Shown one piece after another: positions 7,341 through 15,158 of a stretch of 64,000 bases of DNA. The position numbers and the translations under genes were made by a program. This stretch comes from Paracoccus caeni (lineage in GTDB: Bacteria; Pseudomonadota; Alphaproteobacteria; Rhodobacterales; Rhodobacteraceae). Location of the stretch: assembly GCF_016629665.1 (NCBI RefSeq), contig NZ_JAEPRQ010000006.1:1-64000 (forward strand), given 5' to 3'. Under the pieces are notes generated by a model that saw only the letters and a list, made by a program, of their open reading frames with translations, had not been told where the DNA came from and made no database searches. The first letter of the stretch is position 1. Each line of letters starts with the position of its first letter.

Positions 7341-9026
7341 TCAGGGACCGACGACCTGGCATTCGCGCGACTGGGCGCGGAACCGTTCACAGGTCAGTTG
7401 CGCGTCGGATTTGGTCAGGTTCACGAAGCTGGCCTCGAACCCCCGATTGGTATCCGCGATCCTGCGGCTGGCGCCGTCCAGCGTGGCACCATCGCTCAGC
7501 GCGGTTTGCACCAACAGATGCTCGGCCCCCGCACGCGAGGTGAACATGCCCAGCGTCACCCCCCAGCTACGACCGCTATTGGACGGGCGGGACACGATCT
7601 CGACCGCTTCCGGGTTGGCAAGATCGCCTTCGCCCATCGCGGCAAGGATCACGCCTTCCGAACGCGGCTTTGGAGCGGGCGAGGCCATCAGCGACATCGA
7701 TGTGCCACCACCGCTGCTGGGCACAGCCTCGGCAACAGCGCGGGCGATGTCGTCGGGATCGGTGCCGGAATTGCCGGTCGCCGGGGCGCTTGCCACCAGC
7801 GAGGCATTACCGCGAGAGCGTGGTGCAGGCACCGGGCGCAGCGAGGCGGCCAGAACCGCCTCTTTCGCAAGGCTTGCAGAGGGGGCGGCCTCTTCGGCGC
7901 TGGCAACGGCTGTCGCCACCGCATTCTCGACCGCAGCGGGCGAGGCGCCTGGACGCAGCAAGGGACGAGCGCTGGCCGCAAGGGCAAGACCGCCGACTGC
8001 CGCAGCGGCAGGTGCCGCCGCAACCGGGGTCGCTGCGGCGCGTTCGACCGCTTCGCTCAGCGCGTCGCGGTTGACCCGCACCGGCGGCAGCGAGGTTTGC
8101 AGGACCAGTCGTTGCGCAACCGGCTGCGTCGCCGCCGGTGTCGGCTCGACCTGCGCGCGGCGCACGACGGTCTGGGCCAGAAGGCGCGGGCTTTCAGGGC
8201 GGACTTCGCGAACGCGGTCGGGCACGCGGCTGAAGCTGGAATCCAGCAGTTGCGCCATGGTCTGGTTACGCTGCGCGGTCGAGGTGCCGCCGAACACCGT
8301 GGCGATCAGCCGTTTGTTCCCGCGTTGTGCCGAGGCGGTCAGGTTGAAACCCGCAGCCCGCGTATAGCCGGTCTTGATCCCGTCGGCGCCCGGATAGTCG
8401 TCCAGAAAACGCTTGTTCGTGGACGAGACCTGCGCAATCCCCGCATCGGCCGAGCGGCGCGAGAAGATGTTGTAATATTGCGGGAAGTCGTAGAACAGCC
8501 GACGCCCCAGAATGCTCATGTCATGGGCGGTCGAATAATGTCCCTCGGTCGTCAGGCCATGGGCATTGCGGAAATTGGTGTTCTGCATGCCAAGCGCGCG
8601 CGCCATCTGGGTCATCTGCTGGGCGAATGCTTCTTCCGAGCCCGCCAGACCTTCGCCGATCGTAGTGGCGGCGTCATTGGCGGATTTGATCGCGGCGGCG
8701 CGGATCAGGTAGCGCAGCTCGATCCGCTGCCCGGCGCGAAGGCCAAGTTTCGACGGCGGTTCTGCGGCGGCGTTGGATGAGACAAGGAACTGCGAATCCA
8801 GCCGGACCTGTCCCCGTTCGATGGCGGTGAAGGCCAGGTAAAGTGTCATCATCTTGGTCAGGGACGCGGGGTGAAGCCGCGTATCTGCGTTCTGGCGATA
8901 GATCGGCTGGCCGGTTCGCGCATCCATGACATAGGCGGCGAAAGGGGCAGCCGACAGGCTGGCCGGTACAATCGCCGCCAGCAGGATGAAAGCCCACAGC
9001 CGGGCTGTCTGGGAAAATCTGGTCAC
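7341..9026 (-). CDS. D-alanyl-D-alanine carboxypeptidase with C-terminal SPOR domain
   Basis: 561 residues with an N-terminal signal peptide (cleavage near SLSAAP). The three active-site motifs of low-molecular-weight penicillin-binding proteins are intact: SLTK at 55-58, SAN at 115-117 and KTG at 218-220. It trims the terminal D-Ala from peptidoglycan stem peptides in the periplasm. After the catalytic domain comes a long Ala/Pro-rich, probably disordered linker (about 280-460). The last 80 residues (SWGVTLGMF... to ECQVV) look like a SPOR domain, which binds denuded glycan at division sites. This catalytic-plus-SPOR layout is common in Rhodobacteraceae. It converges with the NicO gene. Confidence 0.88.
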   Translation of the reverse strand: MTRFSQTARLWAFILLAAIVPASLSAAPFAAYVMDARTGQPIYRQNADTRLHPASLTKMMTLYLAFTAIERGQVRLDSQFLVSSNAAAEPPSKLGLRAGQRIELRYLIRAAAIKSANDAATTIGEGLAGSEEAFAQQMTQMARALGMQNTNFRNAHGLTTEGHYSTAHDMSILGRRLFYDFPQYYNIFSRRSADAGIAQVSSTNKRFLDDYPGADGIKTGYTRAAGFNLTASAQRGNKRLIATVFGGTSTAQRNQTMAQLLDSSFSRVPDRVREVRPESPRLLAQTVVRRAQVEPTPAATQPVAQRLVLQTSLPPVRVNRDALSEAVERAAATPVAAAPAAAAVGGLALAASARPLLRPGASPAAVENAVATAVASAEEAAPSASLAKEAVLAASLRPVPAPRSRGNASLVASAPATGNSGTDPDDIARAVAEAVPSSGGGTSMSLMASPAPKPRSEGVILAAMGEGDLANPEAVEIVSRPSNSGRSWGVTLGMFTSRAGAEHLLVQTALSDGATLDGASRRIADTNRGFEASFVNLTKSDAQLTCERFRAQSRECQVVGP

Positions 9027-9287
9027 TGTCGCGGTCTCTCTGCCTCAAGCAGGCGTGTCATTTGTTGCACACCCGTCATTAATAAAGCGACAATAGCACG
9101 CAAACTTTCGTCATGAAACCTCGCATTTGAGTTATTTTGCGCAGGATGCAACAACCCGCGCGGGGGTTTTATCGGCCTCGAAATGGATTATATTGTTGCG
9201 CATCCCCGGCCTGCTGCGCGTATTGCAAGCAAGGGTCGATGGTGAAACACCTGACATGAAAGCGCCTTGCCGCGCATACGGATCGTG

Positions 9288-9617
9288 ATGACGCATTGGA
9301 TGACTGACAGCGACAAGCCCGATGACCAGGTCGAACTGGAGGTGAAGCCGCGCGCCAAATCTCAGCGTCCGCCGCTTTACAAGGTATTGATGCTGAACGA
9401 CGACTTCACGCCGATGGAGTTTGTCGTGCATGTTCTTGAACGGCTGTTCAGCATGACCCACGCTCAGGCGATCGAAATCATGTTGACGGTTCACCGCAAG
9501 GGAATCGCAGTGGTCGGCGTCTTCTCGCATGAGATCGCCGAGACCAAGGTGGCGCAGGTCATGGAACTTGCCCGCCGCCAGCAGCATCCGCTGCAATGCA
9601 CCATGGAAAAAGAGTAG
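9288..9617 (+). CDS. clpS: ATP-dependent Clp protease adaptor ClpS
   Basis: ClpS delivers N-degron substrates to ClpAP. The core is clear: [27 protein letters not shown], then [11 protein letters not shown] and [15 protein letters not shown], with the substrate-binding NDD/T and H-R-K-G positions kept. I start it at the ATG at 9288 (109 residues); ATG 9300 and a TTG at 9267 are alternatives, and none has a strong ribosome binding site. clpA is not adjacent; rsmC begins 6 bp downstream and may be cotranscribed. Confidence 0.92.
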   Translation: MTHWMTDSDKPDDQVELEVKPRAKSQRPPLYKVLMLNDDFTPMEFVVHVLERLFSMTHAQAIEIMLTVHRKGIAVVGVFSHEIAETKVAQVMELARRQQHPLQCTMEKE

Positions 9618-9623
9618 GCACCG

Positions 9624-10646
9624 ATGACATCGCGATTGTCGCTGGCCCTTCCGGATGGACCACCCGGAGGCAAGGTTCTGGTTATCGGCGCGCGTGGCGA
9701 TGCCGATCTGACGGCGCTCGATCCGGCGCAGACTACCATCCTGCAGGGACATTTCCCCGATCACCGGGCGCTGTCGGGACGCGGTTTCAGCGTCTCGCCC
9801 AAGGTTGAGGGCGGTTTTGACATGGCGCTCGTCTGCCTTCCGCGTGCGAAGGCACTGGCGCGGGCCGAGATTGCCGAGGCGGCATCGCGACTGCCTGCGG
9901 GCGCGTCGCTATGGATCGACGGGCAAAAGACCGACGGCGTGGATTCGGTGCTGAAGGATATTCGTGCGCTGGCCCCGGTGGATGAGGTTCACAGCAAGGC
10001 GCATGGCAAGATTTTCAAGGTCGTGATCCCCGACGCTGACTGGTTGCCCGCCGACTGGGCGGCTGCGGTGCAAGAGATTGCGCCCGGCTTCGTGACCCGG
10101 CCGGGGGTGTTTTCGGCCGACGGCATCGATCCCGGTTCGGCGATGCTGGCGCGGCTGCTGCCGGAACGGCTGCCGACGCGGTTGGTCGATCTGGGGGCAG
10201 GTTGGGGCTGGCTGTCGGCGCAGGCGCTGCAGCATCCGGGCGTCGAAGTGATCCATCTGGTCGAGGCCGATCACGCCGCGCTGGAATCCGCGCGCGATAA
10301 TATCCACGATCCGCGCGCGCAGTTCCACTGGGCCGATGCCCGCGATTTCACCCTGTCCGATCCGGTGAATGGGGTCATCATGAACCCTCCATTCCATGAC
10401 GGGCGCACCGCCGATCCCCGGCTGGGCGGTGACTTCATCGCCGCTGCCGCGCGTCTTCTGACCGGGGCGGGGCGGCTGTGGATGGTCGCGAACCGGCATC
10501 TGCCATACGAGACGATGCTGGCCAGCCATTTCGCGCAGGTGCAGGAACTTGGCGGCGATAGCCGTTTCAAGGTGTTCGAGGCCAGCGGGGCAGGGCGGGG
10601 AACCGCCCGGATTGCCCGGAAAGCGAACGGGAAAGGGCGCCGATGA
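9624..10646 (+). CDS. rsmC: Class I SAM methyltransferase, RsmC-like (16S rRNA guanine-N2)
   Basis: 340 residues arranged like RsmC: a degenerate N-terminal Rossmann domain followed by a catalytic one. The SAM-binding motif VDLGAGWGWLS lies near residue 190 and the catalytic motif NPPFHDG near 255, the N-P-P-F signature of base-amino methyltransferases acting on guanine. The expected reaction is m2G formation in 16S rRNA helix 34 (G1207 in E. coli). Its stop overlaps the ATG of the following SDR gene (ATGA), so both are one operon. Exact base specificity is inferred; RlmG is the main alternative. Confidence 0.8.
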   Translation: MTSRLSLALPDGPPGGKVLVIGARGDADLTALDPAQTTILQGHFPDHRALSGRGFSVSPKVEGGFDMALVCLPRAKALARAEIAEAASRLPAGASLWIDGQKTDGVDSVLKDIRALAPVDEVHSKAHGKIFKVVIPDADWLPADWAAAVQEIAPGFVTRPGVFSADGIDPGSAMLARLLPERLPTRLVDLGAGWGWLSAQALQHPGVEVIHLVEADHAALESARDNIHDPRAQFHWADARDFTLSDPVNGVIMNPPFHDGRTADPRLGGDFIAAAARLLTGAGRLWMVANRHLPYETMLASHFAQVQELGGDSRFKVFEASGAGRGTARIARKANGKGRR

Positions 10647-11449
10647 GCCTGTCGATTCAGGGCAAGACGGCAATCGTGACCGGCGCCGGGCGCGGCATTG
10701 GCCTTGCCATTGGCCAGTATTTCGTCGAACGCGGCGCGAATGTCGTCTTTGCCGACAAGGACGAGGCGGCGCTGGATCAGGCGCTGGAGGAATATGGCAG
10801 CGACAATCGGCAGGTCCGCCGTTTTGCCGGGGATCTGGTGGAAAAGCTGGCTCTGGCGAATCTGCTATCGACCACGATTGATGCCTTCGACCGGGTGGAT
10901 ATTCTGGTCAACGCGCACCGCCAGATGAAGCGCGGCGATGCGCTGGATACCGATACCGATCTGGTCGATCAGATGCTGCGGCAGAATCTGCTGTCGGCCC
11001 ATCGGCTGTCGCAACTGGTGGCGAAAAGGATGATCCGGCAGTCGGAAGAGGCGACCGAAACCGGCGAGGCCGGGGCGATTGTCAACCTGACCACCATGGC
11101 GGCGGATCGTCCGACGCCCTCGATGCTGGCTTTTTCCATTGCCAGCGCCGCGCAGGAACAGGCGACACGAGGGCTGGCACTGGTGCTGGCGCCGCATCGT
11201 ATCCGGGTGAACGGGATCAGATTCGGCAGCGTCATGTCGCATGATCTGCAGGCGGCGTTGAAGGAAAAGCCCGATCAGCGCGATTTGTTCATTCAGGGGA
11301 CGCCGCTTGGTCGCATCGCGTCACCCGACGAACTGGTCGAGACGGTGCAGTATCTGGTCAGCGATGCCGCGCGTTTCGTGACCGGGCAGATCCTGACCGT
11401 CGATGGCGGCAGGTCGCTGATCGATCCGGTCGCGGCGCAGCTTTTCTGA
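10643..11449 (+). CDS. SDR-fold protein lacking the catalytic Tyr-Lys pair
   Basis: 268 residues with the full short-chain dehydrogenase fold: TGAGRGIG nucleotide-binding motif at 13-20, an acidic residue after the second strand (FADKD), and the C-terminal VTGQILTVDGG. The catalytic apparatus is changed, however. The normal N-N-A-G is NAHR (90-93), the catalytic Ser region reads NLTT (148-151), and the Y-x-x-x-K motif is F-S-I-A-S (164-168). It should bind NAD(P) but hardly reduce a substrate by the usual mechanism. Translation is coupled to rsmC by the ATGA overlap, suggesting a structural or regulatory role there; that is speculation. Confidence 0.8.
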   Translation: MSLSIQGKTAIVTGAGRGIGLAIGQYFVERGANVVFADKDEAALDQALEEYGSDNRQVRRFAGDLVEKLALANLLSTTIDAFDRVDILVNAHRQMKRGDALDTDTDLVDQMLRQNLLSAHRLSQLVAKRMIRQSEEATETGEAGAIVNLTTMAADRPTPSMLAFSIASAAQEQATRGLALVLAPHRIRVNGIRFGSVMSHDLQAALKEKPDQRDLFIQGTPLGRIASPDELVETVQYLVSDAARFVTGQILTVDGGRSLIDPVAAQLF

Positions 11450-11455
11450 CCGCTA

Positions 11456-12055
11456 TCAGCCGCAGAGGATCTGACGCAGCTTCAGATCCTGATCGAGATA
11501 AAGCAGATTGCCCCGCAGCCCGTCCTGACCCTCGCCCGCCAGCAAAGGTCCGATCTGGTCGCGGAGCCGGTCCCAACCGTGCCGCGTGGTTCGCCAACTG
11601 GCGATTTGGCAAAAGGTCTGGTCGGCGGCATCGGCCACCACCATCCGCCCATTCTGCTCGATCAGCGTGACCACATGGCCGTGGCGGCGGGCGGTGCTGG
11701 CGCGGAAATCCAGCGGCGCGTCAAGCTGGGTCCAGTCGGTCTGATCGCCGAAAAGATCGACCTCGCTCTGCCAGTCGCTGCCGAAGGCGAAACGCAGCGT
11801 CCAACTGCCCGGCGGCACCAGCAGGCGAAAGAACTCACCGCCCCGGATATAGGCCGCCATCACCGCGCGGTCGGTCTCGGGATCGGTGACGTAAAGGACG
11901 TAATCCTTGCCGGGAAAGGTCTTCACTTGCAGCGGCAGGGTCGAGGGAAGGCCGCTTTGATTCCACAAAAGACCCGCGCGCGGACGATCCTCCGCAAAGG
12001 CGGCGGGTGCAAGCAGGGCAAGGCCAAGCATGAGGACCGACAGGAACTGGCGCAT
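11456..12055 (-). CDS. Hypothetical secreted protein
   Basis: 199 residues from the ATG at 12055. The first 22 residues (RQFLSVLMLGLALLAPAAFA) form a Sec signal peptide ending in AFA. The mature region contains aromatic and charged beta-like stretches (PGSWTLRFAFGSDWQSE) and two cysteines, at positions equivalent to FCQIASW and the C-terminal ILCG, that could form a disulfide. I do not recognise a domain. It converges with the SDR gene (6 bp between stops) and diverges from xthA. Likely periplasmic; function unknown. Confidence 0.7.
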   Translation of the reverse strand: MRQFLSVLMLGLALLAPAAFAEDRPRAGLLWNQSGLPSTLPLQVKTFPGKDYVLYVTDPETDRAVMAAYIRGGEFFRLLVPPGSWTLRFAFGSDWQSEVDLFGDQTDWTQLDAPLDFRASTARRHGHVVTLIEQNGRMVVADAADQTFCQIASWRTTRHGWDRLRDQIGPLLAGEGQDGLRGNLLYLDQDLKLRQILCG

Positions 12056-12170
12056 GCGGTGATGATACCTCGAACGCGGGCGGCGTGCCATATGGCCCAA
12101 TGGGCCGAACAAACGCGCCGCCGTTTCGCCGGTGGTTGCCAATCCTTTTCGCCCGGCTAATGATGCGGCC

Positions 12171-12956
12171 ATGAAAATAGCCAGCTTCAATATCAACGGC
12201 GTCAAGGCGCGCATCGAGGCGCTGACCGACTGGTTGAACGCGACCGATACCGATGTCGTCGTCCTTCAGGAAATCAAATCCGTGGACGAGGGTTTCCCGC
12301 GCGAGCATTTCGAGGATCTCGGCTGGCGGGTCGAGACCCATGGCCAGAAGGGCTTCAACGGCGTCGCCATCCTGTCGAAACTGCCGCTGGAAGATATCAG
12401 CCGCGGTTTGCCGGGCGACGATGCCGACGAACAGGCCCGCTATATCGAGGCGACGGTGATCGGCGAAACCGCCATCCGGCTGGCGGGGCTGTATCTGCCG
12501 AACGGGAATCCCGCGCCGGGGCCGAAATATGATTACAAGCTGGCATGGATGGAACGCCTTGCCGCCCGCGCCGCCGAACTGCGCGCGACCGAGATGCCGG
12601 TGGTGATCCTTGGCGATTTCAACGTGATACCAGAGCCGCGCGATGCCGCCAATCCGCAGAACTGGGTCACGGATGCGCTGTTTCTACCGGAAAGCCGTGC
12701 GTCCCTGCGGCGGATCGCCTTCGACGGCTGGACCGATGCAATCCGCATTCGCGACCCGTGGGCCACGCGCGGCCCGTTCACCTTCTGGGATTATCAGGCC
12801 GGAGCGTGGAACAAGGACGACGGCATCCGCATCGATCACCTGCTTCTGTCGCCGCAGGCCGCCGATCTGCTGGTCGATGCCGGCGTGGACAAGGAAACGC
12901 GGGCTGGCGAAAAGCCCAGCGATCACGTTCCGGTCTGGGTCCGGCTGGCTGGCTGA
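12171..12956 (+). CDS. xthA: Exodeoxyribonuclease III (AP endonuclease)
   Basis: 261 residues from the ATG at 12171 (MKIASFNINGVKARI), the standard Xth beginning. Catalytic motifs of the endonuclease/exonuclease/phosphatase fold are all present: LQEIK with the metal-binding Glu34, the active-site Tyr-containing LYLPNG, ILGDFNVIPEPRD, and the C-terminal IDHLL and SDHVPVW. It incises abasic sites and has 3'-5' exonuclease and 3'-phosphatase activity in base excision repair. It stands alone; the next gene is convergent, 4 bp away. Confidence 0.93.
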   Translation: MKIASFNINGVKARIEALTDWLNATDTDVVVLQEIKSVDEGFPREHFEDLGWRVETHGQKGFNGVAILSKLPLEDISRGLPGDDADEQARYIEATVIGETAIRLAGLYLPNGNPAPGPKYDYKLAWMERLAARAAELRATEMPVVILGDFNVIPEPRDAANPQNWVTDALFLPESRASLRRIAFDGWTDAIRIRDPWATRGPFTFWDYQAGAWNKDDGIRIDHLLLSPQAADLLVDAGVDKETRAGEKPSDHVPVWVRLAG

Positions 12957-12960
12957 GGCC

Positions 12961-13221
12961 TTATTTCGTCCGCCGGTCGATCCACGGGTCGGACAGCATC
13001 GTCTCGATCAGGTCCAGCGCGTTGCCGACATTCTGATGCAGATCCGCATGGGATCGCTGATGCGGATTCGCCAGAAGCTCGCGCAGCTCTGACAGGGTGT
13101 TCATCAGCGTGGCGTTCTTGAACATGAGAATGCCGATCTCTTTCGACCGCGCCTCGCTGACCGCTTTGCAGCGCGAGGGACGGTCAGATTTCTCGGCTCC
13201 GGTTTTTTGAGTCTCGGTCAT
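12961..13221 (-). CDS. Small hypothetical cytoplasmic protein
   Basis: 86 residues from the ATG at 13221; a longer frame to 13311 would overlap the upstream CDF gene and is less likely. It is hydrophilic, with a Lys/Arg-rich start, a helical middle (NATLMNTLSELRELLAN) and a conserved-looking tail, DLIETMLSDPWIDRR. No signal, membrane segment or known domain is seen. It lies 40 bp downstream of the CDF exporter on the same strand and may be cotranscribed with it. Confidence 0.55.
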   Translation of the reverse strand: MTETQKTGAEKSDRPSRCKAVSEARSKEIGILMFKNATLMNTLSELRELLANPHQRSHADLHQNVGNALDLIETMLSDPWIDRRTK

Positions 13222-13261
13222 ATTCGCAATCCGGCAATTCAGGCGGAAAGGGGTAGTCCAA

Positions 13262-14164
13262 TCACAAAACCAGCACGCCCGAGTGCTTGGCCTTGTGTTC
13301 GGGTTCGACATGGATGGTGATTTCCGCCTCGGGCAGCTTGGCTTTCAGTGCCGCCTCGATCCGGTCGCAGATTTCATGGGCGCGGGCGACCGTGGTTTCG
13401 CCCTCGACGACAAGGTGGAAGTCGATGAAGGTGGCGCGTCCGGCATGGCGGGTGCGCAGATCATGCGCCTCGATCGCGCCGGTCGCCCGGTCCGAGATGA
13501 TGCGCCGGATCGTCTCAAGGATATCGTCGGGGACCGCCTCGTCCATCAGCCCGCTCAGCGACGAGGCCATGACCTTCCAGCCTGACCACAGGATGTTCAG
13601 CGCGACGATTCCGGCCAGCAGCGGATCAAGGAACCACCAGCCGGTCCAGACGGCCAACGCCACGCCAAGCACCACCCCTGCCGAAGTGACCACATCGGCC
13701 AGCAGGTGATGGCCGTCGGCGACAAGGGCAGGGGATTTCAGCGTCCTGCCGCGCGTGATCAGCACCCGGCACCACAGCGCGTTCAGCACCCCGGCCAGAA
13801 TGTTGATCATCAGGCCCGGCAAGGGTGCATCCAACTCGCGGGGCGCCTGGAATCCGTGCCATGCCTCGCGCAGGATCAGCAAAGCGGCGACGATGATCAT
13901 CACCCCTTCAAGAACGGCGCTGAAGAATTCGGCCTTGTGGTGACCATAGGGGTGATGGTGATCCGCCGGACGCGCGGCGATGCGGATCGCCACCAATGCG
14001 GCGATGGCGGTCGCCACGTTGACGGTGCTTTCAAGCGCGTCGGACAGCAGAGCGACGGAACCCGTCAGCCACCAGGCAAGCGTTTTCAGCATCAGCACGA
14101 TCAATCCGACCGCAATACTGCCTGCGGCGATCCTGATCGTAGTGGTCATGGCGGGGTTGGACAT
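13262..14164 (-). CDS. Cation diffusion facilitator (Zn/Fe exporter, FieF-like)
   Basis: 300 residues from the ATG at 14164. Six membrane segments fit the CDF fold. The metal site in TM2 is LLSDALEST (the S-D-x-x-x-S pattern), followed by the His-rich loop [11 protein letters not shown]; the TM5 site reads [13 protein letters not shown], giving an H-x-x-x-D pair. The C-terminal cytoplasmic domain has the CDF dimer fold ([14 protein letters not shown] to IHVEPEHK). It would export divalent metal by proton antiport. Zn or Fe is likely from the D/H site, but not proven. Confidence 0.9.
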   Translation of the reverse strand: MSNPAMTTTIRIAAGSIAVGLIVLMLKTLAWWLTGSVALLSDALESTVNVATAIAALVAIRIAARPADHHHPYGHHKAEFFSAVLEGVMIIVAALLILREAWHGFQAPRELDAPLPGLMINILAGVLNALWCRVLITRGRTLKSPALVADGHHLLADVVTSAGVVLGVALAVWTGWWFLDPLLAGIVALNILWSGWKVMASSLSGLMDEAVPDDILETIRRIISDRATGAIEAHDLRTRHAGRATFIDFHLVVEGETTVARAHEICDRIEAALKAKLPEAEITIHVEPEHKAKHSGVLVL

Positions 14165-14340
14165 GGCCGGTCTTTCGAAACATCCGCAAGATGCGACGGT
14201 GTGTTTTGGCGGTTTGTCAGAAGTTTGTAACGATCTCAATGCCGGGTCGGCCCATCATGGCCCGTCTGCGTCAAAAATCGCCATTGTTGCGTCAGGGTAA
14301 CGCGCCGCGCCGCCGCTGGACGCCGGAAAGCCGCTGCCTT

Positions 14341-14679
14341 ATGAGCGAACTTATGCAAACCGTCGCGATCTATTTTCTTGCAGCCATTGCCGAAATCGTC
14401 GGCTGTTTTGCCTTCTGGGCCTGGTATCGGCTGGAGAAATCGGCGCTTTGGCTAGCGCCGGGGATGCTGTCGCTGGCGCTTTTCGCATGGCTGCTGGCGC
14501 TGAGCCCGGCTGAACATGCCGGGCGTGCCTATGCGGTCTATGGCGGCGTCTATATCGCCGCCACGCTGATCTGGCTAAGGGTGGTCGAGGGGCAGCGGCC
14601 CGACCATTGGGATCTGATCGGCGGCACCGTCTGCCTGATCGGCGCGGCGATCATCCTCTGGGGGCCGCGCGCGGCCTGA
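14341..14679 (+). CDS. YnfA family (UPF0060) small membrane protein
   Basis: 112 residues from the ATG at 14341, with four hydrophobic segments that fill almost the whole chain. The family features [14 protein letters not shown] near the start and [22 protein letters not shown] in the middle are conserved. YnfA proteins resemble small multidrug resistance transporters and are found in the inner membrane; their substrate is not settled. It is a single-gene unit ending 18 bp from a convergent neighbour. Confidence 0.88.
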   Translation: MSELMQTVAIYFLAAIAEIVGCFAFWAWYRLEKSALWLAPGMLSLALFAWLLALSPAEHAGRAYAVYGGVYIAATLIWLRVVEGQRPDHWDLIGGTVCLIGAAIILWGPRAA

Positions 14680-14697
14680 TCCAGACTGTGGCCGCAG

Positions 14698-15027
14698 TCA
14701 GTCCTCGTTCGCGTCGTCGTCACCGAACCGGGCATCGTCGTCATAAACGTCTTCGCCCTCGTTCACGTATTTCGCGCTCAGCGAGATCGAGTGATTGTCA
14801 TGGGTCGGGTCCATGATCACGTCCGAAGGGATCTCACCGGCCAGCCATTCCCGAAGCTCCTCGCGGATTTCGGATGTCTCTTGCCCGGTCGCATCGGCCA
14901 GATAGGCGATGAATGCGCGCTGATCGCCATCGACCTCGTCCAGCTCGGATTCATCGGCCTCGGGCCATTTCTCGAGGATCGCTTCGTAGAATGCCGTCCA
15001 GTTTTCCTGAACGTGATGCCACTTCAT
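14698..15027 (-). CDS. CsbD-like acidic small protein
   Basis: 109 residues, very acidic, with the end rich in Asp and Glu (YDDDARFGDDDANED). The N-terminal 45 residues follow the CsbD-like pattern: NW-x-x-F near the start, W about ten residues on, then DESELDEVDGDQRAFIAYL, as in N-W..F...W..L..D-x-L..I-x-G-x-R-x-x-L. CsbD-family proteins are stress-induced and of unknown activity. The ATG at 15027 overlaps the TGA of the entericidin gene by one base (TGATG), so the two are translationally linked, and both are stress-associated families. The CsbD match was judged by eye. Confidence 0.6.
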   Translation of the reverse strand: MKWHHVQENWTAFYEAILEKWPEADESELDEVDGDQRAFIAYLADATGQETSEIREELREWLAGEIPSDVIMDPTHDNHSISLSAKYVNEGEDVYDDDARFGDDDANED

Positions 15028-15158
15028 CAGTACGAGCTCCCTCCCAATCCGGTCTGCGCCCATGTGGCCATCCCGGTAATGTCTTCACCGACGCCAGCGA
15101 CGGTATTGCACCCCGCCAGCAACGCACAGGCCAAGACGGCCCCTATGACTGCTCTCAT
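15027..15158 (-). CDS. Entericidin family lipoprotein (EcnA/B-like)
   Basis: A 43-residue gene. The product starts with a lipoprotein signal (MRAVIGAVLACALLAGC) with lipobox LAGC, and the mature protein begins CNTVAGVGEDITGM, the signature C-N-T-x-x-G-x-G-E-D-I of entericidins. These tiny envelope lipoproteins are known from the EcnA/EcnB stress-related pair in enterobacteria. The ATG at 15158 overlaps the stop of the peptide-binding protein gene (ATGA), and its TGA overlaps the ATG of the CsbD-like gene, so all three genes are chained by overlap. Confidence 0.88.
   Translation of the reverse strand: MRAVIGAVLACALLAGCNTVAGVGEDITGMATWAQTGLGGSSY

Noticed and set aside
13222..13311. Longer version of the small hypothetical protein from an upstream ATG
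   Set aside because: It would overlap the end of the CDF gene by about 50 bases; the ATG at 13221 avoids that.
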